A stretch of 25,999 nucleotides of DNA from a virus, in IMG/VR virus record IMGVR_UViG_3300042542_000516, positions 1 to 25,999 of that record; one strand, written 5' to 3'. The notes under the pieces are model-generated. The model did not search any database. It was given only the letters and a program-made list of their open reading frames with translations, and was not told the DNA's origin. A program made the translations under genes and the position numbers. Below, in pieces: positions 7,929 through 14,889 of the stretch. How positions within the stretch are numbered: position 1 is the stretch's first letter; each line of letters opens with the position of its first letter.

Positions 7929-8257
7929 ACACGCGCGGCGCGCTTGATCGGCTCGGCCAGGTCGCGCAGCTTCGACGCCTGACCGGCATCGGCGCGAACC
8001 AGGTCTGGCACGAGGTCACGCTGCGCGTCTTCGCGCGCCAGTTTCGCGCGCAGGAGATCGTGCCGGGGTCTGGTCTCCAGCAGGGCGACCGGCAGGTCAT
8101 CGCACACCACGCCGAGATCGACGCCGCGCAATGGCCGGCTCCTCCGCGCCGTGACGACAAGCTGCTGCTCGAAGGACGGCTGCTCAACGTGCAGTCGGTC
8201 GAGACGGTGCGCGTCGCCGAGGCGGTCGAACGCTACAACATGGTCTGCCGGGGATGA
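7925..8257 (+). CDS. Head-tail adaptor / head-closure protein
   Basis: This 110-residue protein has the size and strand layout of phage head-tail joining proteins, which close the connector after packaging and accept the tail. Strands are visible in HEVTLRVFARQFRAQEIVP, DRQVIAHHAEIDAAQW and DDKLLLEGRLLNVQSVETV, a pattern of barrel strands with a conserved charged turn before the C-terminal pair. There is no catalytic motif. The ATG at 7925 was chosen because it overlaps the preceding stop as ATGA. The position between connector and tail-completion genes supports the call more strongly than the sequence alone. Confidence 0.75.
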   Translation: MNTRGALDRLGQVAQLRRLTGIGANQVWHEVTLRVFARQFRAQEIVPGSGLQQGDRQVIAHHAEIDAAQWPAPPRRDDKLLLEGRLLNVQSVETVRVAEAVERYNMVCRG

Positions 8258-8916
8258 GGGCCTACCGCTCGCCGCGCGTCTTCGCGCGCGAGATCACGGT
8301 GGCATCGAAGAACCTGTTCCCGGCTCAGGTCGAGGCGCTGCTGGAAGACGCCGCGCGCCGCGAGAAGGCACGCGTCCTGGCCGAGCAGACGCAACGCGCG
8401 GGTATCGCGCCGACCACCGAAACCATCGTGGACGGACGGCGCGGTGCGCCGATCGACGCGGCGACGGACAAGTCAACGATCATCATCGAATACGAGTACC
8501 TCCGCGAGATCGCCGCATGGCTCCTCGACACGCTGGAGCGCGGCGCGGTGCGCGGGCCGACCGGCGCTTACGCGCGCTCGTTCATCCTGCTGGTCGATGG
8601 CGTCGAGGCCGAGGTCGGCGCGATCAAGCACGAAACGCGCTCGTTCGTGATCGCCAACACGCGCCCATATGCGCGGCGGCTGGAGGTCGGAAAGACACGC
8701 CGCGGCGATGCCTTCATCCTCGATGACAGCCGCTATCGGTTCATCGACAGCATCGCGAAGGTGGCCAAGGGCCGCTTCGGCAACATGGCCCAGGTCCGGC
8801 ACGCATTCGTTGGACTGGACAACGCCTATCGCCTACGCCGCGCGCAGGGCAAGCGCCGCGATCGCCAAGCTGGCGCGGAGATGACGTATCCCGCGATCCG
8901 CGTCTCGAAACTCTGA
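8254..8916 (+). CDS. Tail completion / neck protein (HK97 gp10-like)
   Basis: This 220-residue protein probably sits at the head-proximal end of the tail and helps join tail to head. The N-terminal half is helical and charged. The core (TGAYARSFILLVDGVE, then RSFVIANTRPYARRLEVGK) matches the conserved part of gp10-like proteins, where a sentence such as 'NTRPYARRLE' precedes the closing strands. The C-terminus is unusually basic (RLRRAQGKRRDRQ). It is longer than HK97 gp10, which is roughly 140-150 residues. It starts in an ATGA overlap with the head-closure gene and ends directly before a strong AGGAGG site, so the coupled neck series stops here. Confidence 0.75.
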   Translation: MRAYRSPRVFAREITVASKNLFPAQVEALLEDAARREKARVLAEQTQRAGIAPTTETIVDGRRGAPIDAATDKSTIIIEYEYLREIAAWLLDTLERGAVRGPTGAYARSFILLVDGVEAEVGAIKHETRSFVIANTRPYARRLEVGKTRRGDAFILDDSRYRFIDSIAKVAKGRFGNMAQVRHAFVGLDNAYRLRRAQGKRRDRQAGAEMTYPAIRVSKL

Positions 8917-8928
8917 GGAGGCCCCGTC

Positions 8929-9360
8929 ATGGCCGTGACGATTTCGCTCTACAACCACACCACCAAGCTGTTCGCCGAGGGATCGAATGCCTCGGGCGAC
9001 ACCTACAAGGTGAAGCTCTACACGGCGGCGACCTTCGACGCCACGCACACCACGCTCGCGGGCGTCGGCGGCACCGAGGCCACGACCGGCACCGGCTACA
9101 CCGCCGGCGGCCCGGCGCTGACCAACGTCACTGTGCCCACGGTCACCACCAACGATGCGCGCTTCGACGCCGACGACGTCACGCTGACCGCTTCGGGCGG
9201 CTCGATCACGGCGAGCTACGGCGTGATCTACAACGACACCGACGCGAACGATCCGCCGCTCGCGTTCATCGACTTTGACGGCTCGCAGAGCGCCGGCGCT
9301 GGAACCGACTTCAAGATCATCTGGGACGCCAACGGCATCTTCTCGTTCACGGTGGCCTGA
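8929..9360 (+). CDS. Conserved phage structural protein, first gene of the accessory block
   Basis: A 143-residue beta-rich protein: MAVTISLYNHTTKLF, then SGDTYKVKLYTAATF, a variable middle and DPPLAFIDFDGSQSAG near the end. This pattern recurs in many phage tail regions, but I know of no established function. Asp, Asn, Thr and Gly dominate, and no signal or membrane segment is seen. AGGAGG at 8916-8921, seven bases upstream of the ATG, is one of the strongest ribosome sites in the window and suggests abundant expression. It opens a run of seven genes between the neck proteins and the tail terminator. A tail decoration or fibre-attachment protein would fit and is an inference. Confidence 0.78.
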   Translation: MAVTISLYNHTTKLFAEGSNASGDTYKVKLYTAATFDATHTTLAGVGGTEATTGTGYTAGGPALTNVTVPTVTTNDARFDADDVTLTASGGSITASYGVIYNDTDANDPPLAFIDFDGSQSAGAGTDFKIIWDANGIFSFTVA

Positions 9361-9362
9361 TA

Positions 9363-9773
9363 ATGGCTGACAACGTCGCCATCACTCCAGGTTCGGGCGC
9401 GATAGCAGCCGCCGACGACATCGGCGGCGTGCTCTACCAGCGTGTCAAGGTCTCGCACGGAGCAGACGGCAGCGCGACGGATACGAGCGAGGCCGCGCCG
9501 CTACCGACGCAGGACACAAGCCTCTGGTGGATGCTCAATCGCATCTATCAGATGCTGGCTTCCCCGCGTGGCTACGACAAGTCGCTCCAGCGTCAGCGCG
9601 GGACGGTGGTCGTTGAAAGCGGCACGGTCACGACTGTCACAACGGTTACGACCTGTTCGACGGTGACGACTGTCAACAACATCGCCGCTTTCGGCAACGA
9701 GCAGCCGCAGATCATGGCCCGCGCGATGGCTCGCGCTTCCTGGCGCGCGAACGTGCGCGCGTGCATTTCCTGA
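9363..9773 (+). CDS. Phage structural protein with Thr-Val repeats
   Basis: A 136-residue protein. Its N-terminal part (YQRVKVSHGADGSATDTSEA, then APLPTQ) is a motif often seen in phage tail and neck-region proteins. A helical stretch follows (SLWWMLNRIYQMLASPRGYD). Residues about 85-104 are a low-complexity run of Thr and Val (GTVTTVTTVTTCSTVTTVNN), likely an extended or coiled fibrous segment. The C-terminus is basic and aromatic (MARASWRANVRACIS). The overall design, a head domain plus fibrous stalk, suits a trimeric virion appendage. No enzyme motif is present. The ATG lies two bases after the previous stop. Confidence 0.72.
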   Translation: MADNVAITPGSGAIAAADDIGGVLYQRVKVSHGADGSATDTSEAAPLPTQDTSLWWMLNRIYQMLASPRGYDKSLQRQRGTVVVESGTVTTVTTVTTCSTVTTVNNIAAFGNEQPQIMARAMARASWRANVRACIS

Positions 9774-9782
9774 GGTCTCCAG

Positions 9783-11393
9783 ATGGCAAACACATTCAAA
9801 AAAGTCATCGACCGTCTGGAGTGGGTGCAGACCTCGCCCTCGCCAAACGCGCATGCTGCCGGAACGCTCATGTGCTGCGACATGCGAAGCGATGTCTCGC
9901 GGCATCCGTTCGTGCAGAACCTGATCTCGACCACGGTCCTCAATCGCTACAACATCGTCACGAAGTCCTGGCAGCTATCAATCAACCCCGGCGCTGCTGC
10001 TGTCGCGGCAGGCGCGGCAATGTGCTTCGTCCCCAGCTTCGCCGCTGTCGGAACCATCGCTGCGGGCGCGACAACGACCAGCTTCGCGCTCTCGACGGCG
10101 CTACCGACCGCTGTCGGCGTCAACATGCTGGCGAACCGTGGCGGCTCGGGTGACTACGGCTTCAAGATCCGCATCACCGACACCACGGCGGGCAAAGTCG
10201 AGGAACGCTTCATCGTCGGGAATACGTCCGGCACGACGCCGACGATCACCGTCGATAACGCCTTCACGTTCACGCCCGCGACCGGCGCGCGATACGAACT
10301 GCTTTCGGGCCGCGTCATCATGCTTTCGAGCGGCGCTCTCGCAGCGGCGTCGTGGCGCAGCTACGAGGTCGCAGCGAATACGCTGGCGAATCTATCGACC
10401 ACCAACCTTGTCGCTACCGTTGCCACGGATAGCGCGCTGCTGGTCATGGACGAGCAGTATACGCCCTACAACAACGAGCCCGGCGAGGGCATGATCAAGG
10501 GCGGCTTCACATACGACACGAACATCGTGTCGCGGAAGGCCCTGACAGCCACCGCAACAGGCGCGTCTTCGCTGACCGGACAAGCGGCGGACGGCGACGC
10601 TGTCGTCGTGGCGAACGAATACCGGAATTTTCAGATCCGCATCGTTCAAGATACTGGCACCCCTGCTGCGGTGGGCCAGCGTCGCATCATCGCCTCGCAC
10701 ACGGCTGGCGCGTCGCCGGTCTACACGCTCGGCACCGCATGGACGACGACGCCATCCAGCACGGCGAAATACGTGATCGAGCAGCCGAATCTGATTGTCC
10801 TGCGGACCAGCGGCAACACGACGACCTACACCTACAACTACACTGATGCGACCATCAACAACGGAACGAACAGCATCGCGTCGAATGCTTGGTCCACGGC
10901 GTATTTCGGCGCTGGCCCGGCGAACAATGCAGCAGGATGCTTGTGGGCGCCGTCGTTCGGCATTCAGCCCGATCCCGCACGCAATGCTCGCCACAGCTTC
11001 AATTATTTCTTCCGTGGCGGCGCGACAACGCTCGATGTCCTCGACATCGCGAATACGATCACCGGCACATGGACGGGCGCCATCACCTACGACGGGGCGC
11101 AGAACGCGACCGGTGCTGGCACGACAGGATGCTATGCCCCTTATGGGGGCGAGGGCCGCTTCACGTATCTGAACATCTACGTCGCCTCGCAGGTCAATCA
11201 GATATATCGGTTCGACGCGAAGAACCGAGTGCTTTCGCCGCATGTTTCGACCGATTTCCTGCAATCCGGCACCGCTGCGATCGGTCAGCGAATGGCGGCG
11301 TTCGCCGCGATCGACGGATCGGACAAGTACGACGTGATCCTGCTCCAGTCGCATCTCTCGACGGTCACGCAGGAATTGTTGGTCCTGTTCTGA
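9783..11393 (+). CDS. Large conserved phage structural protein of unknown function
   Basis: At 536 residues this is the largest product of the accessory block. It is strand-rich and Ala/Thr/Gly-rich. Two related segments are visible: GDYGFKIRITDTTAGKVEER (about 122-141) with FIVGNTSGTTPTITVDNAF, and YRNFQIRIVQDTGTPAAVGQ (about 280-299) with RRIIASHTAGASPVYTLGTA. This suggests an internal duplication of a beta domain of about 150 residues. The C-terminal third (GEGRFTYLNIYVASQVNQIY) looks like another beta domain. No signal peptide or catalytic motif is seen. The start has TGAGGT at 9771-9776. A tail-surface or appendage protein is likely from size, composition and context; the specific role is unknown. 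Confidence 0.75.
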   Translation: MANTFKKVIDRLEWVQTSPSPNAHAAGTLMCCDMRSDVSRHPFVQNLISTTVLNRYNIVTKSWQLSINPGAAAVAAGAAMCFVPSFAAVGTIAAGATTTSFALSTALPTAVGVNMLANRGGSGDYGFKIRITDTTAGKVEERFIVGNTSGTTPTITVDNAFTFTPATGARYELLSGRVIMLSSGALAAASWRSYEVAANTLANLSTTNLVATVATDSALLVMDEQYTPYNNEPGEGMIKGGFTYDTNIVSRKALTATATGASSLTGQAADGDAVVVANEYRNFQIRIVQDTGTPAAVGQRRIIASHTAGASPVYTLGTAWTTTPSSTAKYVIEQPNLIVLRTSGNTTTYTYNYTDATINNGTNSIASNAWSTAYFGAGPANNAAGCLWAPSFGIQPDPARNARHSFNYFFRGGATTLDVLDIANTITGTWTGAITYDGAQNATGAGTTGCYAPYGGEGRFTYLNIYVASQVNQIYRFDAKNRVLSPHVSTDFLQSGTAAIGQRMAAFAAIDGSDKYDVILLQSHLSTVTQELLVLF

Positions 11394-11557
11394 TGTCCAT
11401 CTCCGATCTGATCCGCCTCGCGCAGAACCGACTCGCCACGCTCAACTCTGCGCGGGCGACCGCTGACAGGAATGGTGAGCCGGATCGCGTCGCCGCACTC
11501 GATGCCGAAATCACCGAGACCGAGGCGACGCTCGAAACCCTCCGGGGGCTCGCATGA
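11393..11557 (+). CDS. Small coiled-coil protein
   Basis: This 54-residue protein is entirely helical, with heptad-like spacing of leucine, alanine and isoleucine (SDLIRLAQNRLATLNSARA, then RVAALDAEITETEATLETLR) and many charges. It is long enough for one hairpin of two helices. Start (TGATG at 11391) and stop (ATGA at 11554) overlap both neighbours, a strong sign that it is translated. Possible roles are a fibre-assembly chaperone or a linker for the large protein upstream. Neither is shown by sequence. Confidence 0.7.
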   Translation: MSISDLIRLAQNRLATLNSARATADRNGEPDRVAALDAEITETEATLETLRGLA

Positions 11558-11991
11558 CTCTCGCCGACCGCCTCGCGCAGACCGACCTCGCGGACCTGCC
11601 CGACTGGCAGGCTGCGGCGGCGCTGAACCAGCCCGATCCGACGCTGCCGGCGGTCGAGACCTGGGTTGAAACCAAGATCGGCATCGGCGCGATTCTCGAC
11701 ACGCTCGGGCCGACTGCCGGGGCGACCTTTCTCGACGCCCTGGAGACGCTGGCCGAGACGACGCCGGTGGTCCGGTGGGGACTGGAACTGATCCGCGGTC
11801 CCGGCCTCGACCTGTCGCGGCCATCGGCTCGTTCGCAGCTCGCGACGCTGGTCGCTGGCCGGATCCTGACCCAGGAAGAGGGCGAGGCGCTGCTGGCCCT
11901 GTCGCGGCGCACGCGGCATCCGTCATGGGCTGAGGCCAATGGTGTGACGGTTGACGCGCGGGCAGTAGGCCTGGCGCGCGGAGGTCGGTGA
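11554..11991 (+). CDS. Helical phage protein of unknown function
   Basis: A 145-residue, mostly helical protein. Its start (MTLADRLAQTDLADLPDWQA) is followed by a second acidic helical region (GAILDTLGPTAGATFLDAL) and by LTQEEGEALLALSRRTRHPS, a typical helix-turn-helix-like segment near the C-terminus that may only be part of a helical bundle. I do not recognise the family. It overlaps the small coiled-coil gene by ATGA and the following gene by TGATG, so the three are probably co-translated. The helical design contrasts with the beta-rich genes on both sides, which hints at an assembly or chaperone role (inference). Confidence 0.68.
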   Translation: MTLADRLAQTDLADLPDWQAAAALNQPDPTLPAVETWVETKIGIGAILDTLGPTAGATFLDALETLAETTPVVRWGLELIRGPGLDLSRPSARSQLATLVAGRILTQEEGEALLALSRRTRHPSWAEANGVTVDARAVGLARGGR

Positions 11992-12401
11992 TGGCAGTCG
12001 CGAAATGGGCCACGCCCAGCACCCGCAGCAGCAACATCCTCTCGACGGTTGCGAACTCGTTAGCGAATGCGTCGGAAAGCGCAGTCGTCACGTATGACAA
12101 CAGCACCAACCGCGATCTCTACGCGCTGTTCACGCTCAAGCTCGGCTCGATCACGCCATCGACCAAAGGATCGGTCTCGATCCGCGTGACGATCAACGAC
12201 GGCACCGATACGAGCGACAAGGTCGGCGGCGATGTCTACGTCCTGCCGCTGACGAGCGGCGCGTCGGCCAAGGTCAACGTCGTGCAGGTCAGGCTGCCGC
12301 CGTATTCGCTCAGGCTATCGGTGGTCAACAACGCGGGCGTGACGCTCGCCGCGAGCGGCAACGAACTGTATGTCCGGCCATGGAACGAGGACGTCACCTG
12401 A
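11991..12401 (+). CDS. Small beta-rich phage tail-region protein
   Basis: A 136-residue protein with strands in SESAVVTYDNSTNRDLYALF, KGSVSIRVTINDGTDTSD, GGDVYVLPLTSG and YSLRLSVVNNAGVTLAASG. It resembles small virion proteins found next to receptor-binding proteins in siphoviruses; no function is assigned. ATG at 11991 is preferred over the adjacent GTG at 11988 because GGAGG at 11980-11984 is then six bases upstream, and it gives the usual TGATG overlap. The stop lies one base before the next ATG, so the product probably works with the lectin-like protein, perhaps as its base or chaperone. Confidence 0.7.
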   Translation: MAVAKWATPSTRSSNILSTVANSLANASESAVVTYDNSTNRDLYALFTLKLGSITPSTKGSVSIRVTINDGTDTSDKVGGDVYVLPLTSGASAKVNVVQVRLPPYSLRLSVVNNAGVTLAASGNELYVRPWNEDVT

Positions 12402-12402
12402 C

Positions 12403-13155
12403 ATGCCGCGCGGCTTCACCGACTACGACAGCGCGCGGATCCAGGGGCGGCTGTGGACGCCATTGATGTCGTCCAAGATCCGCGTGTGGTTGGACGGCCG
12501 CGCTCCGGACACTATGACGCTAGAGGCCGGTGGCAAGATTTCATCTTGGCGGGATAGGTTTGGTAGAAACCTTACGCAATCGGTAGACGCAAACCGACCA
12601 TTGCTCCAATTTGATTCCGGAGGATACCCAAACGGGGTCGGCGGCGTTGCTGGTGCTTCACTGGGAACATCTTCCGTTTTGTCTGGAACAACATACACAT
12701 TTGTTTTGCTTTTGCTGGATGCCGGAACAAGCACCGATTTAGTTCCGTTTTACAATGGGAACGGCGGATCGAGCGGATACGGAGCAATTTACAACTATGC
12801 TTCGAACAACGCATATGGCGGCCTGCATGGTGGAGTGCAGTTTCTTGCGCCAGCAACTTCAAGAAGCATTGGGTCCGTTATCTGCCATTCGCAATACTAC
12901 ACTGGATCGGGAAGCGACTACAGAATCGACATTAACAACGTTAGCACGCTTTTCAGCGCAGGTATCAACAACCCAAGCGGAACGCTTTCCGTAGGCGACT
13001 CTCCGACAATGTTTGGTTGCATCATGGCCGATTCCGTTTTGTCGCAGTATGAGCGAGAACAGGCAGAAGCATTCCTTTGGTGGCATCATGGATTTGGAGA
13101 TCAGATCCCTAAGGTGAACTTGTTCTCCAACCGCCCGCCGCTGATCGGGGACTGA
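12403..13155 (+). CDS. Concanavalin A/LamG-like virion protein, candidate receptor-binding protein
   Basis: This 250-residue protein reads like a LamG-type lectin fold: VWLDGRAPDTMTLEAGGKIS, then SWRDRFGRNLTQSVDANRP, a strand-rich core, and YEREQAEAFLWWHHGFG near the C-terminus, which recalls the closing helix of phage lectin-like domains. Such domains bind surface glycans or decorate tails. Bases about 12500-13110 are visibly less GC-rich than both flanks (24 of 60 in 12661-12720 against 43 of 60 in 12241-12300), while the first 90 and last 45 bases match the flanks. The middle thus looks like an imported cassette in an older frame. The receptor-binding role is inferred from fold and mosaicism. 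Confidence 0.72.
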   Translation: MPRGFTDYDSARIQGRLWTPLMSSKIRVWLDGRAPDTMTLEAGGKISSWRDRFGRNLTQSVDANRPLLQFDSGGYPNGVGGVAGASLGTSSVLSGTTYTFVLLLLDAGTSTDLVPFYNGNGGSSGYGAIYNYASNNAYGGLHGGVQFLAPATSRSIGSVICHSQYYTGSGSDYRIDINNVSTLFSAGINNPSGTLSVGDSPTMFGCIMADSVLSQYEREQAEAFLWWHHGFGDQIPKVNLFSNRPPLIGD

Positions 13156-13156
13156 G

Positions 13157-14446
13157 ATGCTGAGGACGCGCGCGCCGGGCTTTGCGGCTCTGTACCCGAC
13201 GCCCGCCACCATCAACGTCCCGTCCGCCTCGATCACGATATCCGCGACCGAGCCGCGCGTCAGCGTCGGGCCGTATCCGACAGGCCTGCAGGGCCTTCTC
13301 TTCCTCGTCGCTCACACATACGGCGCGATCGGCGTCAACGTCGCCTGCCCGACCGCCACGATCTCGCTGGCAGCCAACGCGCCGCAGATCTCGACCGGCA
13401 AGTCCATCTCGGTCCCGGCCGCGGCCATCGCACTCGCCGCGGTGGCGCCCGCCGTCCGGTCGGGCAAGTCCGTTGCGGCGCCTGCCGTCACGATCGCAAT
13501 CGCCGCCGCCGCGCCCACCATCCAGGCCGCAACCGGCGCATCCGTTGCCTGCCCTGCGGCCACGATCGCTCTGGCCGCATCTGCGCCGACGCTGGTCGCT
13601 GGCAAGTCGATCGCAGCCCCGGCCGCCGCGATCGCTCTGGCTGCCGCCGCGCCGCTGGTCGGGGGCGGCAAGTCGATCTCGGCTCCGGCCGCGGTCATCG
13701 CACTGTCGGCCGCCGCGCCCACCATCCAAGCCTCCTCTGGCGTCGATCTGCAGGTTCCGACCGCCGCGATCCTGATGGGCGGAGAAACGCCTGCGATCTC
13801 GGCGGGCAAGTCCATCGCCGCGCCCGGCGCCGCTGTCGTGCTGGCGGCCCTGGCGCCGCAGCTCGCGATGGGCAAGTCGATCCAGGTTCCTGCCGCAGCG
13901 GTCACCATCTCGGCCGCGTCGCCCGCCATCGCGGCAGGCAAGGCGATCGAGGTCGCCGCCGCGGCGATCGCCATCGGGGCGCTGCCGCCGGTCATTGAGC
14001 TGGTCGCGCCGCCCGGAACCCTGCGCGTGATCCGCGACGCCATCAGGACCGCCTGGGATGCGCGCTGGCCGCACGGAAGCGGATACCGGGTGCTCTGGCA
14101 CCAGAACGACAACGAGAGCGTCCCAGAGCCCGGAGAAGCCCGCGCATGGCTGCATATCTCGGTCGACTTCGACGTCGAGGACGTCCGCGGCTTCGCTGGC
14201 GGTCGCCACGCCGCTGATCGCGAGTGGCGCGGCACGGTCGAGATCCGCGTCATGGCCGAGACCGGCTACGGCGACGACGACGCGCTCGACCTGCTCGACG
14301 ACGCGCTGGCCGTGTTCCGGTCGCGCCGCGAGGCCGGGCTCTCGTTCATCGACGGCGAGGCCGAGCTGTTCGACAGCGCCACCGAAGACGGCGCGTGGAT
14401 GGTCCGCGGCACCGCGATCCCCTGGGCCTACGAGTACCGGGCATGA
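13157..14446 (+). CDS. Repeat domain fused to a tail-terminator-like domain
   Basis: A 429-residue two-part protein. Residues about 15-283 hold eleven repeats of 22-24 residues with consensus GKSI-x-VPAAAIALAA-x-AP-x-I. Nine regular units start at 81, 103, 127, 149, 171, 195, 217, 239 and 261, and two divergent ones precede them. Residues about 288-429 align along their full length with the whole next gene: WDARWPHGSGYRVLWHQN here and WDANWPHGDIYRVVWHEN there. That domain type (DUF4128-like) is associated with phage tail terminators, which cap the tail tube. The fused form is unusual; it may place repeat fibres at the neck or tail top. The repeats are Ala-rich with alternating hydrophobics, so beta structure is likely. 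GGGG at 13147-13150 serves as ribosome site. Confidence 0.82.
   Translation: MLRTRAPGFAALYPTPATINVPSASITISATEPRVSVGPYPTGLQGLLFLVAHTYGAIGVNVACPTATISLAANAPQISTGKSISVPAAAIALAAVAPAVRSGKSVAAPAVTIAIAAAAPTIQAATGASVACPAATIALAASAPTLVAGKSIAAPAAAIALAAAAPLVGGGKSISAPAAVIALSAAAPTIQASSGVDLQVPTAAILMGGETPAISAGKSIAAPGAAVVLAALAPQLAMGKSIQVPAAAVTISAASPAIAAGKAIEVAAAAIAIGALPPVIELVAPPGTLRVIRDAIRTAWDARWPHGSGYRVLWHQNDNESVPEPGEARAWLHISVDFDVEDVRGFAGGRHAADREWRGTVEIRVMAETGYGDDDALDLLDDALAVFRSRREAGLSFIDGEAELFDSATEDGAWMVRGTAIPWAYEYRA
13397..14002 (+). repeat. Coding tandem repeat, 66-72 bp period, nine regular units
   Basis: In-frame repeats inside the preceding CDS. Unit starts are visible as GGCAAGTC-type sequences at 13397, 13463, 13601, 13667, 13805, 13871 and 13937, with divergent units at 13535 and 13739. 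Spacing is 66 bp, or 72 bp where the unit ends in a two-residue insertion. All lengths are multiples of three. Units differ mainly at third positions and at the variable residues, so the array is old rather than freshly expanded. Confidence 0.85.
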
Positions 14447-14877
14447 GCCTGCGCAGCACGATCCGCAACGCGATCAGGGCCGTCTGGGACGCGAATTGGC
14501 CGCACGGCGACATCTACCGCGTGGTCTGGCACGAGAACGCGCATCCGGACACACCGACGCCCGGCGAGGTGCGCCACTGGCTTCATGCTCATGTCGAGTT
14601 CGCGCGCGAAGAGATGCGCGCGTTCGGCGGCGGCTCGCTCGCCAATGAGCGGCTCTGGTTCGGCGCGGTCGCGGTGCGCGTGTTTTCCGAGGTCGGCATC
14701 GGCGAGGATGTCACCCTCGATCTGCTCAATGCCGCCGTCGTGGCGCTTCGCGCGCGACGCGCCGGCAATCTGACCTTCGTGGGGCCGATCATCGGCATCG
14801 CGGATACCGCTAGATCGAACGGCGCGTGGTATGGTCGCGGCGCGTCGATCCCGTTCCAATATCGCTTCCAGGGCTAA
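14443..14877 (+). CDS. Tail-terminator-like protein (DUF4128-like)
   Basis: This 144-residue protein is the free-standing form of the domain fused to repeats in the gene just upstream. Shared landmarks in order are WPHGDIYRVVWHEN (about 19-32), PGEVRHWLHAHVEF, a central strand beginning AVAVRVFSEVGIGED, and GAWYGRGASIPFQYRF at the end. Size and position directly before the tail tube gene match phage tail terminators such as lambda gpU, which form a ring on the top of the tail and stop tube growth. It starts in an ATGA overlap with its paralogue. It is the better candidate for the true terminator because it lacks the extra domain. Assignment relies on order and domain resemblance. Confidence 0.78.
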   Translation: MSLRSTIRNAIRAVWDANWPHGDIYRVVWHENAHPDTPTPGEVRHWLHAHVEFAREEMRAFGGGSLANERLWFGAVAVRVFSEVGIGEDVTLDLLNAAVVALRARRAGNLTFVGPIIGIADTARSNGAWYGRGASIPFQYRFQG

Positions 14878-14889
14878 AGGAGACCCGAC

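Noticed and set aside
13397-14002. Regular repeats considered as a CRISPR array
   Set aside because: The period is 66-72 bp with in-frame coding units, no unique spacers between identical repeats, and no palindromic repeat.
13109-14253. Minus-strand frames opposite the repeat gene that also look repetitive
   Set aside because: Their repeats are only the mirror of the + strand coding repeats; the + frame has the conserved terminator-like domain in continuity.
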